A stretch of DNA of 7,862 nt from CAVSUR01 sp052143655 (lineage in GTDB: Bacteria; Actinomycetota; Actinomycetes; Streptosporangiales; Streptosporangiaceae). Under the pieces are notes generated by a model. The model was not told the DNA's origin, searched no databases, and worked only from the letters and a program-made list of their open reading frames with translations. The DNA is taken from positions 1-7,862 of the forward strand of contig JBKQSL010000398.1 of NCBI GenBank assembly GCA_052143655.1, in the 5' to 3' direction. The translations under genes were made by a program, and so were the position numbers. Of the stretch, positions 1 to 6,413 are shown in pieces; the stretch's first letter is position 1, and the number at the start of each line of letters is the position of its first letter.

Positions 1-809
1 TGCCGTTTGGGCAGGGTTATGTCGCGTTGTTCGAGCGGCTCGTATGGGATCTGGCTGAGCAGGTGGCTGATGATGTTCAGCCGGGCGCGCCGCTTGTCGT
101 CGGAGTGCACGATGAACCATGGCGCCCAGGCGGTGTCGCTGGCGGCGAACATTGCGTCCCGGGCCCTGGAGTAGTCGTACCAGCGGCTGTAGGACTTCAG
201 GTCCATGTCCGACAGCTTCCAGATCTTCCGCGGGTCGTGGATCCGGCTTTCCAGCCGCTGGGTCTGCTGTTCCGGGCTGACCTCCAGCCAGTACTTCAGC
301 AGCACGATCCCCGAGTCGGCCATGGCCTTCTCCCAGCCCGGGACCAGTTCGAGGAACCGCTCGGTCTCCTCAGGCCTGCAGAAGCCCATCACCGGCTCGA
401 CGCCGGCCCGGTTGTACCAGCTCCGGTCGAAGATCACGACTTCGCCGGCGGCCGGGAAGTGCGCGACGTACCGCTGCACGTACATCTGCGACATTTCCCG
501 CTCGGTGGGAGCGGGCAGCGCGGCGACCCGGAACACCCGGGGGCTGACCCGCTCGGTGATCCGCTTGATCGTGCCGCCCTTGCCGGCGGTGTCCCGGCCC
601 TCGAACACGATGCAGATCTTCGCCCCGGACGCCTTGACCCATTCCTGCAGCGCGACCAGCTCGCCGTGCAGGACCCGCATTTCCCGCTCGTATTCCTTGC
701 GCTTCATCTTCGGCAGCGGCTCCGCGGCGCCTTCGTGCTGCGCCGGGGACGAGGCCGGGGATGCCCCGGCCGCATCGCCGAGGTGGCCGTGCTTGTGCTT
801 CCTGGCCAT
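1..809 (-). CDS. ppk2: Polyphosphate kinase 2 (PPK2, class I-like), 3' end outside window
   Basis: PPK2 enzymes reversibly transfer phosphate between polyphosphate and nucleotides; class I members mainly phosphorylate nucleoside diphosphates, so they can make ATP from ADP and polyphosphate in the cytoplasm. About 269 codons are visible. After a charged, low-complexity N-terminus (residues 1-33) comes the P-loop (Walker A) EGRDTAGKGG at about 70-79, followed by TIKRI. The Walker B/lid block FDRSWYNR lies at about 127-134, and the C-terminal APWFIVHSDDKRRARLN block is typical of the family. The one-domain length and the GRDTAGKGG form favour class I over class III; this is a family-based inference. 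The ATG at 807-809 is chosen because GAGGTGA lies 5 nt upstream. The gene follows the P-type ATPase stop by 5 bp and is probably co-transcribed and translationally coupled. The frame is open to the window edge; family length suggests only a few tens of residues at most are missing. Family call is firm; substrate preference is not shown. Confidence 0.95.
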   Translation of the reverse strand, partial: MARKHKHGHLGDAAGASPASSPAQHEGAAEPLPKMKRKEYEREMRVLHGELVALQEWVKASGAKICIVFEGRDTAGKGGTIKRITERVSPRVFRVAALPAPTEREMSQMYVQRYVAHFPAAGEVVIFDRSWYNRAGVEPVMGFCRPEETERFLELVPGWEKAMADSGIVLLKYWLEVSPEQQTQRLESRIHDPRKIWKLSDMDLKSYSRWYDYSRARDAMFAASDTAWAPWFIVHSDDKRRARLNIISHLLSQIPYEPLEQRDITLPKR

Positions 810-814
810 GTCAG

Positions 815-820
815 TCACCT
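815..820 (-). promoter_or_regulatory. Shine-Dalgarno of ppk2 overlapping the ATPase stop codon
   Basis: On the minus strand AGGTGA lies here, and its last three bases are the TGA stop of the ATPase. The spacer to the ppk2 ATG is 5 nt (CTGAC). A ribosome finishing the ATPase therefore sits on the ppk2 ribosome-binding site, which suggests coupled translation of the two genes. Confidence 0.8.
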
Positions 821-3586
821 CACTTGGGTGCGATCTCGTGCGTGCGCGGCGCGGGCGGCTGCCCGCCTGCGGCCGGCTGCCCGCCTGCGGGCGATCCACT
901 TGCCGGCCTCCCAGCCCGCCAGCAGCACCACCGCGGCGAGCAAAGCGATCCCCCACTGTCCGCCGGTGAGCTGGGTGGTGCCAAGCAGCCGGCGCATGAA
1001 GTCCGCCTGGGTGATGAGGAACGCGCCTGCGATCTCGGCCAGCGCGATCACGTTCATCCGGGAGCTGTTGAAGATGTCGGTGTCGAAGACCGTCCCGGTC
1101 TGGCTGCGGGCCTCGAAGGCGGCGACCACGAGCATCAGGCAGAACGCCGCCAGCCCCATAGACTGACCGATCTTGACGCTGCCCAGGTGGTTCTTGCCGA
1201 CCGCGATCAGCACCAGGTTGGCGACGGCGATGTACAGCCCGGTCAGCCCGCAGGTGATCAGCATCCCCCGGGTCAGGATGGACTCGCCGCGCGGCCGGGG
1301 CCGGCGGCCCATCAGGCCCGGGGTCTCCTGGTCGAAGCCGAGCGCCACGCCGAACGGGGCATTGACCAGGAAGTTGATCCACAAGATCTGCGCCGGGCTG
1401 AACGGCTGGCCGGCGGCGATGTTGAGCAGGGTCGCCCCGAGGAAGGTCAGGACGAAGGCGATCAGCTCCAGCAGGACGAACCGGATGTACTTGTTGAGGT
1501 TGTCGTACAGCTTGCGGCCCTGCTCGACCGCGTAGACGATCGTGGCGAAGTTGTCGTCGGACAAGATCATCCGGCTGGCGTTCTTGGCGACCTCGGTGCC
1601 GCTGCCCATGGCCACGCCGATGTCGGCGGCCTTGATGGCCGGCGCGTCGTTGACGCCGTCGCCGGTCATCGCGACGACATGGCCCTTCTTCTTGAGCGTC
1701 TCGGCGAGCAGCACCTTGTGCTCGGGCGCCACCCGGCCGACGACGCCGATGTGGTCGATCCGGTCCAGCCGCTCGGCCTCGGGCAGCGCCGCGAAGTCCG
1801 CGCCCAGGATGGCATCGCCGGGGATGTTGAGCTGCCTGGCGATGGCCGCGCCGGTGACCACGTCATCGCCGGTGACCATCCGCACCCGGATGTGCGCCTG
1901 CTGGGCATCGGCCACCGCGGCCTTCGACTCCTCGCGGGGCGGATCGACCATCCCGACGAGGCTGGTCATCTCCAGGTCGCGGACGTAGCCGAGCAGGTCC
2001 CCGTCCGGGTCGAAGCCGACCGGGTCGAGGTCCCGGTAGGCGCCTGCCATGACCCGCAGGCCCGCCTCGCCCAGGCGCCGGACGTGCTGTTCGGCGCGCT
2101 GCCGGAACCCGTCGTCCCAGGGGATGCTGCGGCCGGCGGCGAGCGCGGTCGCCGCGCGGGCCATCACCGCCGGCGCCGCTCCCTTGACGTGGCAGCGCAC
2201 GACCTCGTTCCCCGCCGCGTCTTTCGCCTGGTTGAAGGTGGCCATCAGCTTGTAGCTGGGGTCGAACGGCAACGTCGCCAGCCGAGGGAGCTGCTCGCGC
2301 GTCGCCTCGATGAACAGGCCCGCCTTGTGCGCCAGCACCAGCAGCGCGCCCTCGGTCGGGTCGCCGACCACTTTGCCGTCCACCAGCTTCGCGTCGCTGG
2401 CGACGACGTACGGCACGATCGCAGAGTCGATGGTGTCGGTCTTTCCGGCCGGGTGGCTGATCTTCCCGTCCAGGCTGTAGCCGGTGCCGGTGATCGCGTA
2501 ACGGTCGGTCGGGTCGACTACCTCGACCGCCGTCATCTGGTTCATCGTCAGCGTCCCGGTCTTGTCGGAGTTGATCGCCGAGGTGAAGCCGAGCGTCTCG
2601 ACCGACGGCAGGTCCTTGACGATCGCCTTCTCCTTGGCCAGCTCGACGCTGCCCAGTGACAGGACGACCTGGACGACCATCGGCAGTGCCAGCGGGATCG
2701 CCGCGATCGCCAGCGCGACAGCGGTGTCGAACAGCGCCTTCCACGACTGCCCGCGGCTGAGGCCGAGCGCGAACATGATGATCATCGTGAGTCCGGCCGC
2801 TCCGACGATCCACAGCGTCAGCGTGTTCATCTGCCTGGTGAGCGGCGTCTGTTCTTTCGCCGTCGCCGACAGCATGTGCGCGATCTTCCCGACCTGCGTG
2901 TCGCTGCCCGTGCCGGTAACGATCATCACCCCGCTGCCGTGGGTGACAGGGGTGTGCATGAACGCCATGTTCGACTGCTCGCCGGGCCCGACGTCGCCGC
3001 CGGACATGGCGGCGGCGTCCTTCCCCGCGGGCACGCTTTCGCCGGTCAGCGCGGACTCGTCGATCTGCAGCGCGCTGGAAGCCACGATCCGCCCGTCGGC
3101 AGGCACCTCGTCGCCTGCGGCGATCAGCACCACGTCCCCGGCCACGAGCTGGTCGGCGGTGATCTCGGCCTCAGCGCCGTCGCGGCGGACTCGCGCGGTG
3201 GCCTCCATCATCGACTGCAGCGCGTTCATCGCGCTCTCGGCCTTGCCCTCCTGGCGCAGTGCGCCGAGGGCGTTGAACAAGGTGATCACGAACAGCACGA
3301 TGGCCGTGCTCCACTGCTTGATCAGCAGCGATACGACGGCCGCCCCGACCAGGATGAGCTGCATGTAGCTCGTGTACTCGGCGAGCAGGCGGCGCAGCGT
3401 CGACGGCGGCTGCTCCACCGGCAGCGCGTTCGGCCCGTCGCGGTTGAGCCGGTCGGCGGCCTCACCGGCGGACAGGCCCGACTCCAGCGTCACCGCGAGC
3501 CGGGCGGCGACCTCCTCCGGTTCCAGCGCGTACCAGCGCTCGTCGGCCAGTGCGGTCCGGCGCTGGGGTTCCTGCGTCGTAGCCAT
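815..3586 (-). CDS. Cation-transporting P-type ATPase (P2-like architecture) with an atypical ion site
   Basis: This is a 923-residue membrane pump that couples ATP hydrolysis to ion transport. N-terminal cytoplasmic segment 1-65; TM1-2 about 70-110; actuator domain with TGES at 181-184; TM3-4 about 255-312; phosphorylation motif DKTGTLT with the acyl-phosphate Asp at 341; KGA at 468-470; TGD at 572-574; hinge TGDGVND at 641-647; TM5-10 about 701-893. The length and six C-terminal helices fit the P2 (Ca/Na,K-like) and P3A layout. The usual P2 motif PEGLP in TM4 is PLALP (298-302), and acidic ligands of TM5 and TM6 are replaced (see findings), so the ion is unknown. The tail after 898 is very basic and contains a short duplicated stretch. 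The ATG at 3584-3586 has AGAGGAAG about 8 nt upstream. It is the first gene of the operon with ppk2. Confidence 0.93.
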   Translation of the reverse strand: MATTQEPQRRTALADERWYALEPEEVAARLAVTLESGLSAGEAADRLNRDGPNALPVEQPPSTLRRLLAEYTSYMQLILVGAAVVSLLIKQWSTAIVLFVITLFNALGALRQEGKAESAMNALQSMMEATARVRRDGAEAEITADQLVAGDVVLIAAGDEVPADGRIVASSALQIDESALTGESVPAGKDAAAMSGGDVGPGEQSNMAFMHTPVTHGSGVMIVTGTGSDTQVGKIAHMLSATAKEQTPLTRQMNTLTLWIVGAAGLTMIIMFALGLSRGQSWKALFDTAVALAIAAIPLALPMVVQVVLSLGSVELAKEKAIVKDLPSVETLGFTSAINSDKTGTLTMNQMTAVEVVDPTDRYAITGTGYSLDGKISHPAGKTDTIDSAIVPYVVASDAKLVDGKVVGDPTEGALLVLAHKAGLFIEATREQLPRLATLPFDPSYKLMATFNQAKDAAGNEVVRCHVKGAAPAVMARAATALAAGRSIPWDDGFRQRAEQHVRRLGEAGLRVMAGAYRDLDPVGFDPDGDLLGYVRDLEMTSLVGMVDPPREESKAAVADAQQAHIRVRMVTGDDVVTGAAIARQLNIPGDAILGADFAALPEAERLDRIDHIGVVGRVAPEHKVLLAETLKKKGHVVAMTGDGVNDAPAIKAADIGVAMGSGTEVAKNASRMILSDDNFATIVYAVEQGRKLYDNLNKYIRFVLLELIAFVLTFLGATLLNIAAGQPFSPAQILWINFLVNAPFGVALGFDQETPGLMGRRPRPRGESILTRGMLITCGLTGLYIAVANLVLIAVGKNHLGSVKIGQSMGLAAFCLMLVVAAFEARSQTGTVFDTDIFNSSRMNVIALAEIAGAFLITQADFMRRLLGTTQLTGGQWGIALLAAVVLLAGWEAGKWIARRRAAGRRRAAARAAHARDRTQVR
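857..892. repeat. 18-bp in-frame tandem repeat in the ATPase C-terminal tail
   Basis: The unit ggctgcccgcctgcggcc (857-874) is repeated immediately at 875-892, with differences only at the end of the second copy. The period of 18 keeps the reading frame and gives the repeated basic RRAAGR/RRAAAR-like tail at residues about 899-911. It is probably a replication-slippage duplication in a cytoplasmic tail. Confidence 0.7.
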
Positions 3587-3787
3587 CTCCGACTTCCTCT
3601 CCCGGGCGGCGCTGTGCTGTGCGCAGGCCCGGACCGTGACGCGGGCCCTGTGCCGCTGTCGTGCGGGGACGCCCCCGGGTGTCCCCGCACTGAACGCCGG
3701 CTAAATAGTCCGTGACCGCGAATCGTGCGGCCTCCTCCGCCGCGGATGGTTTCGCGGCCGCGGGCGGCGACAACGGAGCTGACGCCC
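3587..3787 (-). promoter_or_regulatory. Upstream region of the ATPase-ppk2 operon (truncated by the insertion)
   Basis: No gene of its own is seen here; the open frames are high-GC shadows or read-through from the transposase remnant. The only AT-rich spot is minus-strand GACTATTTAG at 3701-3710, a weak candidate -10 without a convincing -35. Just downstream of it lies a perfect 10-bp dyad (3661-3690). The Shine-Dalgarno AGAGGAAG sits next to the ATPase start at the 3587 end. The mobile element begins about 210 bp upstream of the ATPase start, so any regulatory site farther out has been displaced by 3.9 kb. Confidence 0.4.
3661..3690. promoter_or_regulatory. Perfect 10-bp inverted repeat upstream of the ATPase operon
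   Basis: gtgcggggac at 3661-3670 is exactly complementary to gtccccgcac at 3681-3690, with a 10-bp spacer that itself contains CCCGGG. The dyad is 75-104 bp upstream of the ATPase start. It could be an operator for a dimeric regulator or a 5'-leader hairpin. No T-run follows on either strand, so it is not a classical terminator. Confidence 0.5.
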
Positions 3788-3797
3788 GGGCAGTTCC
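3788..3797. repeat. Target-site duplication, left copy
   Basis: gggcagttcc directly abuts the CAGGGC end of the element and is repeated without mismatch at 7670-7679, directly outside the opposite end. A length of 10 bp is within the range known for ISAs1-family insertions (8-10 bp). Confidence 0.9.
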
Positions 3798-3814
3798 CAG
3801 GGCCATCGGCAAAG
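3798..3814. repeat. Terminal inverted repeat, left end of the element
   Basis: cagggccatcggcaaag begins immediately after the target duplication. Compared with the other end (cagggctgcggcaaag read inward) it matches CAGGGC and CGGCAAAG, with one single-base gap and a short mismatch between. The CAGGGC...GGCAAAG form is characteristic of ISAs1-family ends. Confidence 0.85.
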
Positions 3815-4645
3815 TTGTTGTGTAGGCATCTCCTTTCCTGATCGGTTTGGGTAAGAGGCCCAGGAGCGCGAGGATCTGGTCCAGGCGCCGGGACAGGTAC
3901 TCCATGCCGCGGGCGACGTTCTGGCAGCCGGCGAGCCTGAGGAGGCTCATGACGATGTTGCGGGCGGTGGCCAGGAACTGCGGCGAGGCCCCGGTCCTGA
4001 CCTGTGAGCGATCTTCGTCGAGCGTCCGGTCGCGGACGTAATGCTCGCGGTTTTCCACTGCCCAGTGGCCGCGGTTGCCTGCCAGCAGGTCGGCGGGGTT
4101 GGCCTGCCAGGCGGTCAGGCTGGTGATCCCGTGCACGGTCTCCGGCTTGCGCAGCGGGTTCCAGTTCAGGTCGTAGATCTGCCGGTGGATGCGGAACGCC
4201 TGGTAAACGCCGGGGAAGTCCAGGCCGGCGACATCGGATGAGCACCAGATGGAGCGGATCTCGTTGCGGCCGTGGCCGCGGTCAACGGTGACGTGGTGAG
4301 GGGGTAAAGCCCCGCCACCGGCGGGGCTTTCGGGGAACAGGGCCGCGATGTCGCGTTCCAGGGATGGCATGTTGCCCTTGACGGTCATGATGTACTCGCC
4401 GCCGCGGTCGGTGACCTGCTGGAGGTTCTCGCGGTGGACGTGCAGCGCGTCGGCGGTGATGACAACCCCGTCCAGGTCGCCCTTGTCGCTCTGGCCGCCG
4501 CCGCTGCCTGCGCTCGCGGCCTGGCGCGCGGCTGCGATGTCATCCGCCGGATGCCGCGCCCGGCGCGGGGGTCGGTCAGGCCGCCGAGGACCGCCAGCAG
4601 GCTGGCACGGTCCCCGGCCAGCGGCAGCGCGTTCAGGTTGATCAC
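3815..4645 (-). pseudogene. ISAs1-family DDE transposase, internally deleted and frameshifted
   Basis: ISAs1 transposases are DDE enzymes of about 350-400 residues. Here the N-terminus starts at GTG 4643-4645 (GAGGAG 6 nt upstream) and reads MINLNALPLAGDR...LTDPRAGRGIRR to about 4541. Homology then resumes in another frame near 4475 with GVVITADALH (second catalytic Asp at about 4449-4451). It continues through YIMTVKGN, TVDRGHGRNEIR and GHWAVENREHYVRD (catalytic Glu at about 4053-4055) to EDRSQVRTG and the C-terminal ALLGL near 3850. The central block that normally carries the first catalytic Asp (the DGKTLRG region), roughly a hundred residues, is absent. The C-terminal frame has no stop before the element end and would read through the inverted repeat into host DNA. 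The gene is therefore inactive. Confidence 0.85.
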
Positions 4646-5118
4646 GCGGGGCTCCTCGCGCGTGAGAAGGGGATGGCCGGACGGCGGGCAAGATCTCCGG
4701 CGCGCGGCGGTGCAGCGGGTAGCCCCAGACCCGCTTGGGGCTGCCGTGATGATGCCAGGTCCCGGGCACTGCGGCCGTAGCCGAGCGCCTGCCCGGCCGG
4801 GCGGAAGTTCGCCCCCGCGTGGCAGGCGCCGACGTGGCGGGCCGGGTCGGTGAACGTCTCCACCGCCAGCACCCGGTGCCCGCAGGCCGCCAGGTAACCG
4901 GCTGGCAGCCGCAGCAGCAGCCGGGCCAGCACCGCCGAGGCCAGGTTGTGCCGCTGCCCGCCCGGCAGCACGCAGAACCGCTGGTTATCTGCGATGTGGA
5001 TCCGCCGGGCGTACTGCTGCTCGCGGGACCACCCGATGAACCGGTGCCGCGCGGCGCAGCTCAGCGCGGCCGGCCCGAACCCGGCGACCGCGACCCGCTG
5101 CCCGTCCAGCTCCGCCAC
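4642..5118 (-). pseudogene. DruA-like (PF14236, formerly DUF4338) protein, copy 1, frameshifted and 5'-truncated
   Basis: The reading frame from GTG 5116-5118 gives VAELDGQRVAVAGFG, then IGWSREQQYARRIHI, VLPGGQRHNLAS and VETFTDPARHVGACHAGANF...GYGRS, the conserved core of the DruA/DUF4338 family (compare family motifs of the form ETFVDP..F.GTCYRAANW). After about 4768 one extra base shifts the frame; the +1 frame continues with GTWHHHGSPKRVWGYPLHRRAPEIL, the normal continuation of the family. The usual N-terminal part before VAELDG is not recognisable upstream. The stop at 4642-4644 overlaps the transposase GTG (GTGA), suggesting the ancestral pair was translationally coupled. DruA is a component of Druantia anti-phage systems, but many relatives sit in transposons. 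Here the partner is a transposase and no other Druantia gene is present, so a defence role is not supported. Confidence 0.8.
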
Positions 5119-5297
5119 GTCCGGGCCATGCCACCAGCTTGCCGGTACCGTCAGGAGAATCCCCAGCTCATCGGCCCTGAGGGATCATTCACAGCAGATC
5201 CCGGCTTCCTGGTGCCACTTTGGGTGTATTCCTGCACCATGACCGGCTGGCGGCCAGCCAAAGGGCCGGCAGACCCACCGGATCGATCGGTGCCCGG
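5119..5297. other. Non-coding spacer between the DruA-like remnant and the cargo genes
   Basis: No supported gene is seen. The minus-strand frame of the DruA-like remnant is open back to a stop near 5190, but that stretch shows no recognisable family sequence, so the junction of the DruA-like gene with foreign DNA lies around 5120. A short hairpin ggctgg-cgg-ccagcc at 5245-5259 lies about 40 bp downstream of the last cargo gene of the minus-strand pair. It has no T-run and is only a weak terminator candidate. Confidence 0.4.
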
Positions 5298-5912
5298 TCA
5301 GTCGCTTTTGTCCTCGATCTCCCAGGCGTGGTCAAGGACGTGCCAGGCACAGCGCCGGATGGCGTAGCGCACCGGCCACGCCCCGGCTGAGACTCCGGTC
5401 CGCAGTGCCGCCGCCGTGGCGGCCCGCTGCTGGGGCCAGGGGGTCCGCGGGGGAATCCGCGCGCCGACCTTGGCGCTGTAGGCGCGTTCGGCCCCGCGAA
5501 CGTGGCTGGCGATCGCGTCCCGGTCGCGGCCTCCTCCCCTCGGGCCCTTGCGCAGCTGGGCCGGGGCTGACGCGACTACCGCGTCGAAGTAACGCCAGCA
5601 GGCCTCAAGCAACCCGACGTGACGATCGGCGTCTTCATGGCTCAGGGGGTCGTAATCCCACGGTCCCCTCGCGTCGGGCGCGCCGAAGTCCGTGGTCCTG
5701 TTGCCCTTGACGCGGCCGGCGACCTCAAGCTGGCCGGGCACGAAGCCGGGTCCGGCGACCACGGCGTAGCGGCCGGCGTAGTCGAGCAGGAGGTCGATGG
5801 CTGCCTCCTCGCCCTTGCCTCGCCGGCACCAGCCTGGCCACTCAAGGGCCGACGCGAAAACCCACGTCCTGCCCTCCTCGAGGACGACGCGCGTGGTGGT
5901 CCCGGCGCCCAT
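5298..5912 (-). CDS. Conserved actinobacterial protein, HicB-like N-terminus and DinB-like C-terminus
   Basis: A 204-residue soluble protein. Residues about 8-52 (RVVLEEGRTWVFASALEWPG ... DYAGRYAVV) resemble a HicB-like fold segment. Residues about 95-202 resemble a DinB/YfiT-type four-helix region, with RKGPRGGGRDRD (121-132), a following His at 137, and the closing AWHVLDHAWEIEDK (189-202), which holds two His. DinB-like proteins often bind a metal through three His, but metal binding here is inferred only. I recognise the family as conserved across actinomycetes without a known function. The ATG at 5910-5912 is chosen because the longer frame upstream overlaps the VOC gene, and AAGGCGAG lies about 7 nt before this ATG. 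It starts 32 bp after the VOC stop on the same strand, so the two are probably one operon controlled by the divergent YafY regulator. Confidence 0.8.
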   Translation of the reverse strand: MGAGTTTRVVLEEGRTWVFASALEWPGWCRRGKGEEAAIDLLLDYAGRYAVVAGPGFVPGQLEVAGRVKGNRTTDFGAPDARGPWDYDPLSHEDADRHVGLLEACWRYFDAVVASAPAQLRKGPRGGGRDRDAIASHVRGAERAYSAKVGARIPPRTPWPQQRAATAAALRTGVSAGAWPVRYAIRRCAWHVLDHAWEIEDKSD

Positions 5913-5944
5913 TACGTGTCTCGCCTTCGCACAGCCAGTCCCGG

Positions 5945-6328
5945 CTAGGACGCTGGCTGCCTGGCGCTCAGGCAGAACGGATGGCCAGCGGGATCGGTGA
6001 GCACTCGCCACCGGCCCGCGCCGGGCTGGAAGTCCGGAACCGCGGCACCCAGGTCGCGGCACGCCGTTTCGGCCGCAGCCAGGTCGTCCACCTGCAGGTC
6101 GAGGTGGTATCGCTTCGCGGAACCGGTGTCCGGCCATGCGGGCGGGGTGAAGCCCTCAACCCGGCCGAATCCGATGGATGTGCCATCGCCGGTGATCATG
6201 GCGTACTCCTCCTCGCTGTAGGTCACCTCCCAGCCCAGGACAGCGGCGTAGAACGCCGCCATGGCACGCGGGTCCGGACAGTCCAGGTTGACCATGGACA
6301 GGCTGGCTATGGGGCTCGTGGTCATCAT
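5945..6328 (-). CDS. VOC-superfamily (glyoxalase/bleomycin-resistance fold) protein
   Basis: A 127-residue protein with a complete VOC pair of beta-alpha-beta-beta-beta modules. The first half is SMVNLDCPDPRAMAAFYAAV at 11-30 followed by LGWEV, and the second half is RYHLDLQVDDLAAAETAC at 73-90 with WRVLTDPAGHPFCL at 107-120. The family includes metal-dependent lyases, dioxygenases and drug-binding proteins; the sequence does not indicate the substrate. Two adjacent ATG codons (6326-6328 and 6323-6325) follow AGGAAGGA; the second gives the better spacing to AAGGA, the first to the upstream AGGA. The much longer open frame upstream is antisense to the regulator and is rejected. It is the first gene of a minus-strand pair with the HicB/DinB-like gene and diverges from the YafY regulator, a common arrangement in actinomycetes. 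Confidence 0.88.
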   Translation of the reverse strand: MMTTSPIASLSMVNLDCPDPRAMAAFYAAVLGWEVTYSEEEYAMITGDGTSIGFGRVEGFTPPAWPDTGSAKRYHLDLQVDDLAAAETACRDLGAAVPDFQPGAGRWRVLTDPAGHPFCLSARQPAS

Positions 6329-6413
6329 GATTCCTTCCTGAGGTGATCGGCGCTGATCAGCATGACACCAGTTCCCGACATCTTCTGCCGGGTATAGGCG
6401 GCAGGATGGAACC
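6329..6413. promoter_or_regulatory. Divergent promoter region between the VOC operon and the YafY regulator
   Basis: These 85 bp must contain the promoters for both directions. A dyad ctgccg-N8-cggcag (6385-6390 and 6399-6404) brackets TATAGG (6393-6398), a possible -10 for the plus-strand regulator, placing a candidate operator directly over its promoter. A second palindrome, ctgatcag (6353-6360), lies nearer the VOC gene. No good -35 hexamer is seen in either direction, so the promoter calls are tentative. Confidence 0.45.

Noticed and set aside
27..1166. Plus-strand open frame of 379 codons opposite ppk2 and the ATPase 3' end
   Set aside because: It is antisense to two clear family members, has composition typical of a high-GC shadow frame, and shows no recognisable domain.
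761..2659. Plus-strand open frame of 632 codons inside the ATPase
   Set aside because: It is very rich in Arg, Ala, Gly, Asp and Val, lies opposite conserved ATPase motifs, and has no domain. Long antisense frames are expected at this GC content.
3661..3690. A DosR-type dormancy box upstream of the ATPase
   Set aside because: The GGGGAC/GTCCCC halves are suggestive, but the spacing between them is 10 bp rather than the short central spacing of the DosR consensus.
3462..4769. A single 435-codon minus-strand protein covering the transposase and the operon leader
   Set aside because: Its first part is the end of the DruA-like frame, its middle is the transposase C-terminal half, and its last 110 or so codons are host leader and out-of-frame ATPase sequence. 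It is a chance fusion of decayed frames.
3815..5118. A Druantia anti-phage system
   Set aside because: Only a DruA-like fragment is present, it is frameshifted, and its partner is a transposase. No helicase or other Druantia component is seen in the window.
5166..5179. A degenerate inner inverted repeat (tcggccctg) that would mark the end of a separate inner element
   Set aside because: Only the last seven bases match the terminal repeats. In GC-rich DNA that is weak, and no matching direct repeat is seen beside it.
5245..5259. Rho-independent terminator after the HicB/DinB-like gene
   Set aside because: The 6-bp stem has no following T-run on the minus strand; it was kept only as a note in the spacer entry.
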